Shown here: piece by piece, positions 39,751-49,700 of the stretch
How the letters are laid out: every line of letters starts with the position of its first letter
Position numbering within the stretch: the stretch's first letter is position 1
Source: Prorocentrum cordatum
Taxonomy: Eukaryota > Sar > Dinophyceae > Prorocentrales > Prorocentraceae
NCBI GenBank assembly: GCA_963575745.1
Contig: CAUYUJ010003614.1
Location: 462,001-526,000 of the forward strand
Reading direction: 5' to 3'
DNA: 64,000 nt
The notes under the pieces: model-generated
What the model was told of the DNA's origin: nothing
What the model saw: the letters and a program-made list of their open reading frames with translations, nothing else
Databases searched by the model: none
Position numbers and translations under genes: made by a program

Positions 39751-40915
39751 CCAATTCGGCACACCCCTCACACGTTTCGTGGCCCCATAGGAGCTCCGCC
39801 GAAGGCCCCAGTGCTGCCGCCCGCATGCGTCACCCACACCCAATTCGGCACACCCCTCACACGCTTCGTGGCCCCATAGGAGCTCCGCCGAAGGCCGAGC
39901 GTCACCCACACCAATTCGGCACACCCCTCACACGTTTCGTGGCCCCATAGGAGCTCCGCCGAAGGCCCCAGTGCTGCCGCCCGCATGCGTCACCACCCAA
40001 TTCGGCACACCCCTCACACGTTTCGTGGCCCCTTAGGCAAGCGGCGTTTCGTGGCCCCATAGTCCCAGCTGCCGCCCGCATGCGTCACCCACACCCAATT
40101 CGGCACACCCCTCACACGTTTCGTGGCCCCATAGGGAGCTCCACCGAAGGCCCCAGTGCTGCCGCCCGCATGCGTCACCCACACCCAATTCGGCACACCC
40201 CTCACACGTTTCGTGGCCCCATAGGGAGCTCCGCCGAAGGCCCCAGTGCTGCCGCCCGCATGCGTCACCCACACCCAATTCGGCACACCCCTCACACGTT
40301 TCGTGGCCCCATAGGAGCTCCACCGAAGGCCCCAGTGCTGCGCCCGCATGCGTCACCCACACCCATTTCGGCACACCCCTCACACGTTTCGTGGCCCCAT
40401 AGGGAGCTCCGCCGAAGGCCCCAGTGCTGCCGCCCGCATGCGTCACCCACACCCAATTCGGCACACCCCTCACACGCTTCGTGGCCCCATAGGAGCTCCG
40501 CCGAAGGCCCCAGTGCTGCCGCCCGCATGCGTCACCCACACCCAATTCGGCACACCCCTCACACGTTTCGTGGCCCCATAGGAGCTCCGCCGAAGGCCCC
40601 AGTGCTGCCGCCCGCATGCGTCACGCGCACCCAATTCGGCACACCCCTCACACGCTTCGTGGCCCCATAGGGAGCTGCACCGAAGGCCCCAGTGGCGGCG
40701 CCCACATGCGTCCCCGCCACACATCCCAGTACACCCCTCACGCGCTTCGTGGCCCCATAAGGAGCTCCGCCGAAGGCCCCAGTAGCGGCGCTTACATGCG
40801 TCTCCGCCACCCATCCCGGCACCCCCCCCGCAGCAGCATCATGTTTCGGGGACCCAAAGGGAGCTCCACTGGAAGCCCCAGCGGCGGCCCTCACATGCGC
40901 TTCCGCCACCCATGT
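39751..40915 (-). repeat. about 90-bp satellite C, 13 copies
   Basis: Unit: CCAATTCGGCACACCCCTCA, CGTTTCGTGGCCCCATAGG, AGCTCCGCCGAAGGCCCC, CCGCCCGCATGCGTCACC. Spacing is mostly 88-90 bp, with a short 71-bp unit and a longer one near 40,020-40,080. The last three copies diverge. It is called minus because its tail lies at the low-coordinate side. Confidence 0.95.
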
Positions 40916-41170
40916 CGGCACGCTCCAGGCGAATTGTCATTTATTGGGGGGACATTTTCTACTTCCGACGACCTTCCGCCGCCCTCCCGCTGCCTTTTGC
41001 CGAGGAAGAGATGACAACTCCTTCGACCCTTGAAGGCAAGGCGCTTTCTGAAACGCCCCACGTGGCGCTTGCAGCCTGTCGAATATCTCTCTGGAAAACC
41101 GGGCCCCGTCGCGACAAGGACGCGCTGGCAGTCCCAACAAAGGCCCAAAACCGCCAGGAAGCCTACGGCC
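40916..41170. other. no recognised feature
   Basis: Nothing firm. GGAAAACCGGGCCCCGTCGC may be a decayed family 3 fragment. Confidence 0.35.
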
Positions 41171-41366
41171 AGGGACTTTTGCTGAGCGTGTCGCAGCGGC
41201 GCCCCTGGCGGCACGCTATGCTTTGGCGAGCTGATAGCGTGTCGCTCCGCTCCATGGGGCGGGAGGCTGGCAGGAGTTCGAGGAGATGACGCTGTGCGCT
41301 GTGGGACCGGATCGTGCTTAGCATGCGGCGCCGCAGCGTGGTGAGCCAGAACCGGCGGCGCCACAC
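41171..41366 (+). mobile_element. family 2 hairpin element, copy 3
   Basis: GGGACTTTTGCTGAGCGTGT, GGCACGCTATGC, GATAGCGTGTCGCTCCGCTCC and GTGGTGAGCCAGAACC occur in family order. Confidence 0.75.
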
Positions 41367-41367
41367 T

Positions 41368-41545
41368 CCTCCTTTTCCTCCTCCCCCTCCTCCTCCTCCT
41401 CCTCCTCCTCCTCCTCCTCCTCGTCCTCCTCCTCCTCCTCCTCCTCCTCCTCCTCCTCCTCCTCCTCCTCCTCATCCCCCTCACCATCACCACCACCACC
41501 ATCCTCCTCCTCCTCCTCCTCCTTTTCCTCCTCCTTTTCCTCCCC
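41368..41545. repeat. (TCC)n microsatellite
   Basis: Long TCC tract with CATCACCACC interruptions. Confidence 0.95.
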
Positions 41546-41589
41546 CTCGTTGTCCTCAACCCATCATGTTGTTCATCCCCGCCGTCCGT

Positions 41590-41712
41590 CACAATCATCA
41601 TCATCTCCTCATCGTCACACGCATCGTCATCAGCATCCTCATCATCATCATCATCGTCATCATCATCATCGTCTTCATCATCATCATCGCCATCATCATA
41701 ATCATCATGAGG
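41590..41712. repeat. (ATC)n microsatellite
   Basis: ATCATC and GTCATC units. Confidence 0.95.
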
Positions 41713-41850
41713 TCGCGACCCCGGAAAGCCTGACGCCCCGAAGCACGAGGGGAGGAGGAGGAAGAGGAGCAACGACAGCAGGAACAGGACAAGGATAACG
41801 GAGGGGGGAGGAAGCAACACGAGGGAGGCAGAGCAGCGAGGAAGGATGGC

Positions 41851-42213
41851 AAAGGAGGGGGCGAAGGAGGTGTTGACAAAGGGGCACCGCTGTCCCCCTA
41901 AGTTTTCCATCAGTTTCGTCTCAGTTTCTTGCGTCAGAGAGAGGTTGCAGTTGTAGGATACCACGCCGCAAACGCAGCGCCAGGAAAGCTAGATGCAATC
42001 AAGAGGAAACTGAGTGCAACTGAAGGAAACTGAAAGGAGGGGGCGAAGGTAGGTGTTGACAAAAGGGCGCCGCTGTCCCCCTCAGTTTTCTCTCAAGCTC
42101 GTTTCAGTTCCTTGCGTCAGAAAGAGGCTGCAGCTGCCGGATACCAAGCCGCAAACGCAGCGCCAGGAAAGCTAAATGCAACCGAAAAGAAACTGAGCGC
42201 AACTGAGGGAAAC
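41851..42213. repeat. 182-bp tandem duplication
   Basis: AAAGGAGGGGGCGAAGG starts at 41,851 and 42,033. The copies share GCACCGCTGTCCCCC-like, TTGCGTCAGA and CAAACGCAGCGCCAGGAAAG blocks with about 10% differences. Confidence 0.9.
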
Positions 42214-42395
42214 TGAATGTAACTGAAGGAAACTGAATGTAACTGCGGGAAACTGAGTGTAACTGAAGGAAACTGAATGTAACTAAAGGAAACTGAGTGT
42301 AACTGAAGGAAACTGAGTGTAACTGCGGGAAACTGAGTGCAACTGAGGGAAACTGAATGTAACTGAGGGGAACTGAGTGTAACTGAGGGGTCCGA
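42185..42395 (+). repeat. 20-bp minisatellite AACTGAAGGAAACTGAATGT
   Basis: About ten units with AACTGCGGG and AACTGAGGG variants. It grows out of the end of the 182-bp unit. Confidence 0.92.
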
Positions 42396-43267
42396 ACCGG
42401 CTGCGTCCGACGCCGCGCGCGGCCACAATGGTTCGGGGTGCACTTCAGGGAACTCGCTGAATCAGTCCAGGTGGCGCATCGGATAGGGGGACATCTGAGC
42501 CGCTCAGCATATCGCGCCACTGTCCACGCCAAGTCCGCGCCGAACATGTGCCGAGCGCGTCGAATCCCTGTTGAACGCACGTGGAGCCCGTATCGAACCA
42601 TGTCGAATACGCGTCGAACCCGCGTCAGGCACAAGAGAAGCGCACGAATTTCAGGGCAGGCAAGGGACCTCAAAGATGCAGTGCAACTGGACCGGCTCTT
42701 GGATGCCTCCCTTCCTGCCCGGCAACCCCTGACCTCCAGAGACCCGCACCCCCTTTTGTCGCAACCGCTTCACCAATGAGTTTGTCCACATTGCTTGCCG
42801 GTCAACGTGTTGCGGAGAGCTGACACCCACCGCCACATCAATACCCTGAATGCATCACTCCACAACATGGCATCCAGACAGTCCAGCAGCTGTACAACGG
42901 GGGATTATCGTAATTATTTGACGCATCATCGATGTCGGTGCCATGGAGGAATCTGCGCTTGCTCCAGAAGGCCGCACCCCCTGACCTCCAGAGGACAGCC
43001 CCAGCACCCGCGGCGCTCGCAGTGGCCACAACTTCAGACGCCAGCTCAGCTTAGACTCGTGCATCGATGTTGTGTCGAACGTCCGTCGACTTGAGTGGAG
43101 CTGTAGTCGAACTTAAGTGACCTTAGGCCGCCTTCGAGTCAAACTAAAGCCGCGTTGGAGTCGAACGGATCCGTCATAAGGTGGGCCACTGGAAGGCCTC
43201 CCCAAAACGAGCATCGCACTCACCCGCCCCTCTCTCCACAGCCATCGCATTCCCTGGATGGCGGGTC
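42396..43267. other. no gene; CGTCGAA words at 42,530-42,630
   Basis: GTCGAATCCC, GTCGAATACGC, GTCGAACCCGC form a degenerate short repeat. Related GTCGAACT words occur at 43,090-43,170. Confidence 0.45.
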
Positions 43268-43391
43268 CTCTCGGAGTCGTTCCAGGCGGTCAGCAGGCCC
43301 TCCACCTGCAGGCAGGGCAGCGACTTGGCGAAGGCCACCGCCCCCGGGCCGCCAGCGTCGCCGAAGAGCAGGCAGGCCAGGCGGGGCAGAC
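43268..43391 (-). CDS. exon-like island, unknown protein
   Basis: A 124-base island on the minus strand bordered by CAGCAGCCAG|GTCTG and CCGAGAG|GACCC, the latter a GA-type donor of the sort dinoflagellates use. In one frame nearly every third base is G or C. It encodes LPRLACLLFGDAGGPGAVAF and AKSLPCLQVEGLLTAWNDSE. The peptide has normal amino-acid composition but no domain I know. The frame stays open beyond both borders, so a longer unspliced ORF (43,174-43,536) is possible. No partner exon was found. Confidence 0.5.
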
Positions 43392-44545
43392 CTGGCTGCT
43401 GTGCGGAGCTGGAGGCAACGCCAAAGTGGAGGAAACGAGCGGGAACGCTGAGGCCAGAGACACAAGCCCCTTGAGGCCAGCAGGGGAGCCGCCTGGGCCA
43501 CCCACCTTGCCATGTCCACGCCGAGCTGGCAACCAACGGAGCGGCATGCTGGCCTGTCGACTTCTTGGCCCTGGCTTGGCCAATCGGTGCGCCCCACTCC
43601 CTGCGCCGCGGAGTAAAACGGCCGTTCCGGAAGTGAGGGCGGGTGTAAGAATGTTAGGCCCTCGCGGGTGTTCCCCGCCCTCAAGAGGTCAAGAGGAGGG
43701 CGAGGGGGAGGATCGGGTCGCCAAACAAAGGACGCAGGACCCACTCCCCCGCGGCCGGAAAAGTCAGCAGACATCATGGTGGTGGAGACGTGTTGATGTG
43801 CTCCGCCTGGGCTTGAACCATGTACAGACCGCGGAACCGTGTCGGCGCCCGCTGATCAACCGCCCCACGACAGCGGCCGCCCGCTGCCGACGGCCATGAG
43901 GGGGAGGAGTGGGCCAACGGAGCACTGCAGCACCTCCCCTCGCTCAATTATTCCTCCTCCCTGCGGCCATCCCCTCGTCGCCCACTCCCCCCCTGCGTTC
44001 GTCTCCCTCCTGCGCCCCCTCGCACGGCTCATGCAAGATCCTAGAGCCGCTCCTGCCTGAGCCCGTAAAACTCCCGACCCCGTGGAGACTCACGTGATTG
44101 CGGCTACCGTTCTACTCCTTGTGGCAGTTTGCGTCACTCTCCTTGGAGATTGAACCACCCATCATATCACTGGAAAGGAGCAAGCGGAAACAAACATCAG
44201 AGTGAGGGGGCCGAACGGTCATTATCTGTCCCTGGGCGCGTTGCTGAAGTGAGGTTCTCTGAGCTGTCTCGGCAGGAGCGTGCTCTGAGAACATCGCGTG
44301 CAAAGCGCAAAAAGTTCTTAGAGCATTCTTCGGTGGGCCTCTCAGCGACTCACGACGGTTCGCCACCGCTTGACCATAATTGAAGGGGCCCTGGGACACA
44401 CAAATAAGAGAGAGCGTGATCCACCGCCGCTTTACTGTGGAAAATTGCCGCCCTTTTCCTCCGGAACCCGGGGGTCCCCCCCCTCCCGAAAATCCCCCCC
44501 CCTGCTGGACCCCCCCCCTCCCCCCGGCCAAAACCCCCCCCTCCC
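43392..44545. other. no recognised gene
   Basis: GC-rich DNA, unassigned. If the preceding island is an exon, part of this is intron. Confidence 0.35.
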
Positions 44546-45510
44546 CTACCCCCCCCCCCTCGAACTCGAAAACTTGAAAACTTGGGGGGGTCACTACCAA
44601 ATCGACCCCCCCCCCCGCCTCGAAAACCGGAGGGGGGGGGGTACCGGTTCGAACCCCTCCCCACCTCCCCTCTCACCTCCAGCAAACGACTCCCGGTCCC
44701 TACCACCGTCCTCACCACATCCCCCACTGTTGTTCCCAGCGCCACTGTCCTCACCACCACTGTCCCCACTGGTTCCACCACCGCCCCTACTGTCCCCACC
44801 AGTGCCACCACCACTGTCGCACTGTCCCCCACTGTCCCCACCACTGTTCCCACCACGGTTCCACTCTCCCAACTTTCTCCACGACTATCCCCACTGTCCC
44901 CACTGTCCCACTGACTCCTCCGCTGTCCCACTGAGCTGTCCCACTGTTCCCACCACTGTCCCCACTGTCCCCACCACTGTCCCCACTGTACCTCTGTCCC
45001 ATTGTCCCACCGCCGTCCTCGCCACCGCCTTCACCACTGTCCCCACCACCACTGTACCCTCCACTGTCCTACTGTTTCCACCACATTCCCACTGTCCCCA
45101 CACCACTGTCCCCACCACCACCGTCCCCACCACTGTCCCACTGTCCCCACTGTTCCCACCATTGTCCTCACCATTGTCCCCACCACTACCGTCCCCACCA
45201 CTGTCCCACTGTCCCCACCACTGTCCCGTTGTCCCCTCACCACTGTCCCCACCACCACCGTCCCCACCACTGTCCGCACCACCCCTCGGTTTTCGAGGGG
45301 GGTGGGGGGGTTCGAACCGGTGGTGACCCCCCCCGGTTTTCGAGCTCGAGGGGGGGGGATTCGAACTGGTAGTGACCCCCCCCCCTTTTCATGATGAACT
45401 GGGGGGGGGGGAGGGGTTCGAACCGGTAGTGACCCCCGGGTTTTCCAGAGGGGGGGGGGGATGGCGGGGTTCGAACCGGTAGTGACCCCTCCAGGTTTTC
45501 CGCCAGCAGC
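44546..45510. mobile_element. inverted-flank cassette around a CCACTGTCCC minisatellite
   Basis: The left flank (GGGGTCACTACC, CCTCGAAAACCGG, GGTTCGAACCCC, 44,585-44,660) is inverted at the right (GGTTTTCGAGG, GGTTCGAACCGGT, GTGACCCCCC, 45,288-45,345). The right module then repeats three more times to 45,510. Between them about 620 bp consist of CCACTGTCCC-type units. No coding capacity is credible. Confidence 0.75.
44660..45285 (+). repeat. CCACTGTCCC minisatellite
   Basis: Dozens of degenerate 9-12 bp units (CCCCACCACTGTCC, CCCACTGTTCCC). Confidence 0.95.
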
Positions 45511-45529
45511 GGTAGAACACGCTCTTTCA

Positions 45530-45672
45530 CAAATAAATACACACAAATGAAAGAATTCCCCAGATTTTCCCATATTTTCTGGGCTTTTGTCTTCCCCCCC
45601 ACTTCGCATATTTTCCTATATTTTTGGGAATCGACGATTAATTGTGTCTGTGTGCTGTTTCCCCTCTTGAAT
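45530..45672 (+). repeat. dispersed repeat family 9, copy 2
   Basis: ACACACAAATGAAAGAATTC, TTCCCATATTTTCTGGGC, GGGAATCGACGATTAATTG and TGTGTCTGTGTGC. Confidence 0.85.
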
Positions 45673-45834
45673 AATAGAGAGCAAGCAATACAACCACCCT
45701 CAGAATAAACACCCCCACAAACAAAACGAAGCAACCGGACCGGGCAGGGCTGTTTCGTAAACGTCCAGGGCCGTTTAGCAAACGCCAACTACCAAGAGCG
45801 AGCTGGTTTGGGGGGAAACCGCAGGGTACCGATG
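45673..45834. other. no recognised feature
   Basis: Nothing identified. Confidence 0.4.
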
Positions 45835-45990
45835 CCGCTGCTCCCTGGACCTCTCCCGGCCTGCGTTCTGACCAGGATCTCAGGGCGGATCCAGCGGTGG
45901 CGACGAGGGCCTCCGAGGAGACCCGCACAGGGGAAAACGGGGGAAGGCTGGCGGTATGGGTACCTTTTCCCCCCCCCTTGACGTCAGCAG
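45835..45990 (+). repeat. dispersed family 3-like copy
   Basis: ATGCCGCTGCTCCCTGGACC, TGCGTTCTGACCAGGA, GCGGATCCAGCGGTGGCGAC and TACCTTTTCCCCCC match 32,440-32,600. Confidence 0.8.
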
Positions 45991-46002
45991 CGCTGCCCCC
46001 AC

Positions 46003-46108
46003 CCCGACAGGCGGCGCGGCGACCCCCCGCGGCCCCGCGCAGCGCGGCGGCCACCGCGTCCACGGCGCGCGGCAGCCCGCCGGGCGGCGGGCGCTCGCCC
46101 GAGAGCAC
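46003..46108 (-). CDS. exon-like island, unknown protein
   Basis: A minus-strand run after CCGACGAAG|GTGC with 35 codons that end almost exclusively in G or C. It encodes VLSGERPPPGGLPRAVDAVA and AALRGAAGGRRAACRG. A GT donor (CTGTCGGG|GTGG) could close it. No domain is recognised. The composition (Ala/Arg/Gly) weakens the case, because GC-rich DNA alone can mimic bias. Confidence 0.35.
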
Positions 46109-46219
46109 CTTCGTCGGGGGCGGGGAGGAGGAGGCTCTTCCGTGGCAGCACGCCCCTTCCCCCCCCCTGTGGCTGACCCTAGACGGGAGTCCAGCTGAAA
46201 GCAGCTGAAAGGAGGTAGT
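46109..46219. other. spacer, no feature
   Basis: Nothing identified. Confidence 0.4.
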
Positions 46220-46400
46220 GCAATACAGGTTTGGGGCAGTCGTGTTGCAAATGTGTTGCGCCAGCAATTTATGCTGCAACCGTTTCTGTTGCAACGAATG
46301 CACTGCACGCGACAGCCCAGCAATACATTTGTGCACCGGAGTGTATTGCACGCCCCAAATCTGTTGCAACCCCGCAAATCTATTGCACCACCCCCTTGTC
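46220..46400 (+). repeat. degenerate TGTTGCA repeat
   Basis: TGTTGCAAC, GTGTTGCGCC, TATTGCACC words recur over 180 bp. Resembles the 36,390-36,660 repeat in texture. Confidence 0.6.
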
Positions 46401-46672
46401 GCTGCACCCCCTGTTGGGTCAACCAGGCCCCCCCCCCTCCCTCGGTCCCTGGTCCTGGTGGGGGGTCGGGTGGGGGGCAGGAAACGGGGACCCTGACCAA
46501 GACGGAACCCGCGAGCGTCGCGTCGATCTTGGTCACCGTCGATCTCGGTCAGCGTCAACTCGTGCGTCCTCCTGTCGAACCGGCGACGGCCGACGCGGAC
46601 CTTGGCCAAGATCAGCATCGACAAAGTGCCGCGACGTCCTGGTCATGGTCTCCGCGCTTCTGAAGGGGAACC

Positions 46673-46674
<2 letters not shown>
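46401..46674. other. no recognised feature
   Basis: CGTCGATCTTGGTCA/CGTCGATCTCGGTCA (46,528 and 46,541) is a short tandem. Otherwise unassigned. Confidence 0.45.

Positions 46675-46758
<84 letters not shown>
46675..46758. repeat. (CA)n(TA)n compound microsatellite
   Basis: About 22 CA units followed by about 20 TA units, directly upstream of a family 9 copy. Confidence 0.97.
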
Positions 46759-46759
<1 letters not shown>

Positions 46760-46760
<1 letters not shown>

Positions 46761-46902
46761 TACACACAAATAAAAGGATTCACCATATTTTCCCATATTT
46801 TCTGGGATTCTGTCTTCCCCCCCACTTCCCGTAGTTTCCCATATTTTCCCGGGAATCGACGATTAATTGTGTCTGTGTGCTTCTTCCCCTCCTGAGCTTC
46901 TT
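46760..46902 (+). repeat. dispersed repeat family 9, copy 3
   Basis: ACACACAAATAAAAGGATTC, TTTTCCCATATTTTCTGGG, GGGAATCGACGATTAATTG and TTCTTCCCCTCCTGAG. Confidence 0.85.
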
Positions 46903-47332
46903 CCCTCGACCTGGGGAGGGGGCCCCTTCCCGTGCGCCGCACCCCGTCAGGCGAGGCGCCCTCCTTGTGTAGCGCAGCGGACCGCGTCGCCCACTCTTCG
47001 GTGGGAGCTCAGGAGAGCCTCCCATACCATCGTGTCGGCTCTTGCGAGTCGACGCTAGTCGACGCTAAATCGAGGCTAATCGCTAATCGACGCCAACCGG
47101 TGCTAAGTCGGCACATCTCATCGACTCCCAGACGCTAGTCGAGGCTACTTAATCGACGACAAAGACGGAGTTAAGAGGGTATACCAAGCTCCTATGACTT
47201 GCTACCGAACCACTCAGCATCCAGTCGCTGGCCCTGCTGTTCCAAGCACGTGGCTTCACATTTTTCACAGGCCAGGCCAGGGATGCGTCTCTGGAGTGCT
47301 TCCTGTGCCTCCCTTCGGGGGCATCCAGGAGG
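46903..47332. other. no gene; TCGACGCTA repeat at 47,047-47,155
   Basis: GTCGACGCTAGTCGACGCTA and variants form a short degenerate repeat. The rest is unassigned. Confidence 0.5.
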
Positions 47333-47395
47333 GTGGCGTCCAAGAGGGGGACTCGCAAGGTATGGCCCGAGGCATGTGCGCAAACAAGAGGGAGA
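47333..47395 (+). repeat. dispersed composite family 7, copy 2 (partial)
   Basis: GGTGGCGTCCAAGAGGGGGA then GGCCCGAGGCATGTGCGC. Confidence 0.65.
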
Positions 47396-47560
47396 TTGTG
47401 CTTTTCACGGTTTGCAGTAACGGTCGTTTCTCAGGGGGGGGGGGGGGCTGGGGCCCGCCGGGTAACAATAACACTTGGGCGGGGCGGGGCACGTCGGGGC
47501 GGTGGTACGCTACGATCGCCACAGCACGCGCGCGAGCACAAGCATGTGAGAGGGGGCCCA
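47396..47560. other. no recognised feature
   Basis: Contains a G-run at 47,434-47,446. Confidence 0.4.
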
Positions 47561-47562
47561 TA

Positions 47563-47759
47563 CGGCAGGTTCGTGTCGTGTCGACCCCGGCCTTGGTCTC
47601 TCTGACACCACGGGGATCGTTCAACCTTGGATGATTGGCCGTTTCCGAAACGTCAGACCGTTCAACATCCACAGATTCTGGGGCGCTGCGCTGACGGCGG
47701 CGCTCAACGTTGACGCTGGCGGCGGGGTCGCCGCCGGTCGACACGACACGAACCAGCCG
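47563..47759. mobile_element. MITE-like family 8 element with 24-bp TIRs, TA borders
   Basis: GGTTCGTGTCGTGTCGACC (47,568-47,586) is perfectly inverted at 47,736-47,754. With CGGCA/CGGCT outside, the TIR is 24 bp with one mismatch. TA flanks both ends (47,561-47,562 and 47,760-47,761), as in Tc1/mariner-type insertions. It is a 197-bp non-coding element. A diverged copy is at 4,518-4,712. Confidence 0.88.
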
Positions 47760-47854
47760 TACCCCACCCCACCACCTACGATCGCTGCCCTCAACCTCAC
47801 CCTGGGGGGGAGCCAGGCAGCGACCGGTGCGCACCAGAGAACAAAACATCTCCG

Positions 47855-48425
47855 TCCAAGAGGGGGGCTCACGAATCAAAGCCCGAGGCATGTGCGCGGG
47901 TGAGGGGGGAGCAGGGGACGTGATGAGAGAAGATGAAACGGGGGCCATGATGTCCAGGAAGATTTCATGGGCTCAGCAGCCACGGCATCGACCCCCTAGT
48001 CATCACCCCCCTCTTTGCCGCCCCCGAAACCTGCGGGCAAACGGGGGGGCGCCAAGGCCGGGGTGATCGACCTCGTCGGCTGCCAGTGGCCCAGGGAAGA
48101 GAGGGGACATGGACCTATACACCTCCAACGTGCTATTAGGCGCTGAATTGGCGATAGGGGGTCGACGCATCCCCCTCTGAGCCTATCCCCCCTAATGCGG
48201 CCCCCTGACCAGGGGACGTTTTGAGAGAAGGAGGCAAGGATGCCCAGGGAAATTCCATGGCCCCGCCATGATATCCACTGTACACCCCTCACCCAATTAT
48301 CACCCCCCTCTTGGCCGCCCATGACAGCTGCTGGCAGGGGGGGGGGCGAAGCCAAGGCGATCGACTTCGTCGGCTTCTGGTGGCCCAGGGAAGAGACCGG
48401 ACACGGTCCCAGACCTCCGACGTGT
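47855..48425 (+). repeat. family 7 copy and about 290-bp tandem duplication
   Basis: GTCCAAGAGGGGGGCTC and CCCGAGGCATGTGCGCGG start the block. Then GAGCAGGGGACGTGATGAG to GTGGCCCAGGGAAGAGAGG (47,912-48,110) recurs as CCAGGGGACGTTTTGAG to GTGGCCCAGGGAAGAGACC (48,207-48,402). Confidence 0.8.
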
Positions 48426-48429
48426 TGCA

Positions 48430-48505
48430 AATCTCGGGCTCCCGGGGTCGCCGGGCCCTGGGTCGTCAAAGGACGACTCAGAATGAAAAGCTGGCCCTGA
48501 CGATT
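48430..48505 (-). repeat. dispersed repeat family 1, copy 7
   Basis: The minus strand shows GGGCCAGCTTTTCATTCTGA, GTCGTCCTTTGACGACCC and AGGGCCCGGCGACCCC. Confidence 0.65.
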
Positions 48506-48955
48506 CTGCGCGTCCCATGGTGCACAAATCTATTTTTGGCATGGCGTGCGCTTTCAATCATCTTCCGCAACACTTAGTCGACCGCCCGTCGGGGATAATC
48601 AAGTTCGGGGTCATGGGTGGACAGTATTTTGTCGCAGAGGTATCGATGTTTGGATGTCTGGATAGGCCTTGAATGACCTCCAAGCTGATCTTGAGAAGCC
48701 CATCCCTGGAGCTTGTTCGAAGGAGTTGGGTGAGCCCGTCCAGAGAAATACCATAGTCGAATGATGCACTGGCCACTATTGGGGGGGGCATGCCTAGAGG
48801 TATGGGACGAGTGCGACACCTGTGAAATACGACGGTTCTATGGCACATTGGTCCCTTTGAGGGGGAGTGCATTGAGATGTAGGAGGAGCAAGAAACCTGT
48901 CAAATACGATAGTGCAGTGACACATTGGTTCCTCTCGGCCTGGGCGCGGAGGGAG
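48506..48955. other. no gene; 85-bp direct repeat pair
   Basis: ACCTGTGAAATACGACGG and ACCTGTCAAATACGATAG, each followed by CACATTGGT (about 48,820 and 48,895). Confidence 0.6.
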
Positions 48956-49085
48956 AAGGAGAGGAGGAGGAGAAGGAGGAGGAGGGGGAGGAGAAAGAGA
49001 CGATCATGAACAGGAGGATAACAGAAGAGGACGAAGAGGACGAGAAGACCACGAAGAGGAGGGAGAAGAAGGAAGAGAAGGATTT
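48956..49085. repeat. GGA/AAG purine tract
   Basis: AGGAGGAGAAGGAGG and AAGAGGACG words. Confidence 0.9.
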
Positions 49086-49700
49086 CCAAACAAGCAAATA
49101 AACTTATATGTACAAACCTCAAAGGTTCGTGATGTTGTCCTGTCGTCGTGTAGGAGTACTCATGGCTACTTGTTGGCTGTGCTTCAAAACATGACGGAGA
49201 TACATAAGTCCTGCGGGGGAGCAGCGAGAGGGAAGGATAGGATAAGGGGAAGGAGGACAATAAAGATAAGAGAAGGAGAAGGAGTAAAAGGAGGAGAAGG
49301 AGAGGGAACATGATAGACAAGAAGGATAAGGAGTAGGACGAGGACAAGAGAAGGAGGAGGAGGACGACGGGGAGAAGGAGGAGTAAAAAGAAAAGGTGAT
49401 GTCAAGAGACATCAAAGTTCCGGACCTATCAAATTCGATTTGTAATACTGAAAGATTCTCGGTGGTTTCCTACTCGTCGTGTGGGAGTACTCATGGTTGC
49501 TCTGTGGGGGTGGTAACTAATGACGGCAATCAAAAGAGTTCAACCGGGGCGCGGAGGGAGGAGGGAGAGGAGGAGGAGTAAAAGGAGGAGGAGGCAGAGA
49601 AGAGAAGGAACGGAAGAGAAACAGTAAACAAAATAATACGAATTACTCGTGGTGCTATGCAACACTACATCCTCGCGGAATTGATAATACGGATTACTCA
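49086..49700. repeat. alternating TCGTGTGGGAGTACTCATGG units and purine tracts
   Basis: CGTCGTGTAGGAGTACTCATGG (49,142) and CGTCGTGTGGGAGTACTCATGG (49,477) are direct repeats. Each is followed by GGAGGAGAAGGA-type tracts (49,240-49,390 and 49,552-49,615). A third, diverged ATTACTCATGG unit lies at about 49,690. Confidence 0.7.
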
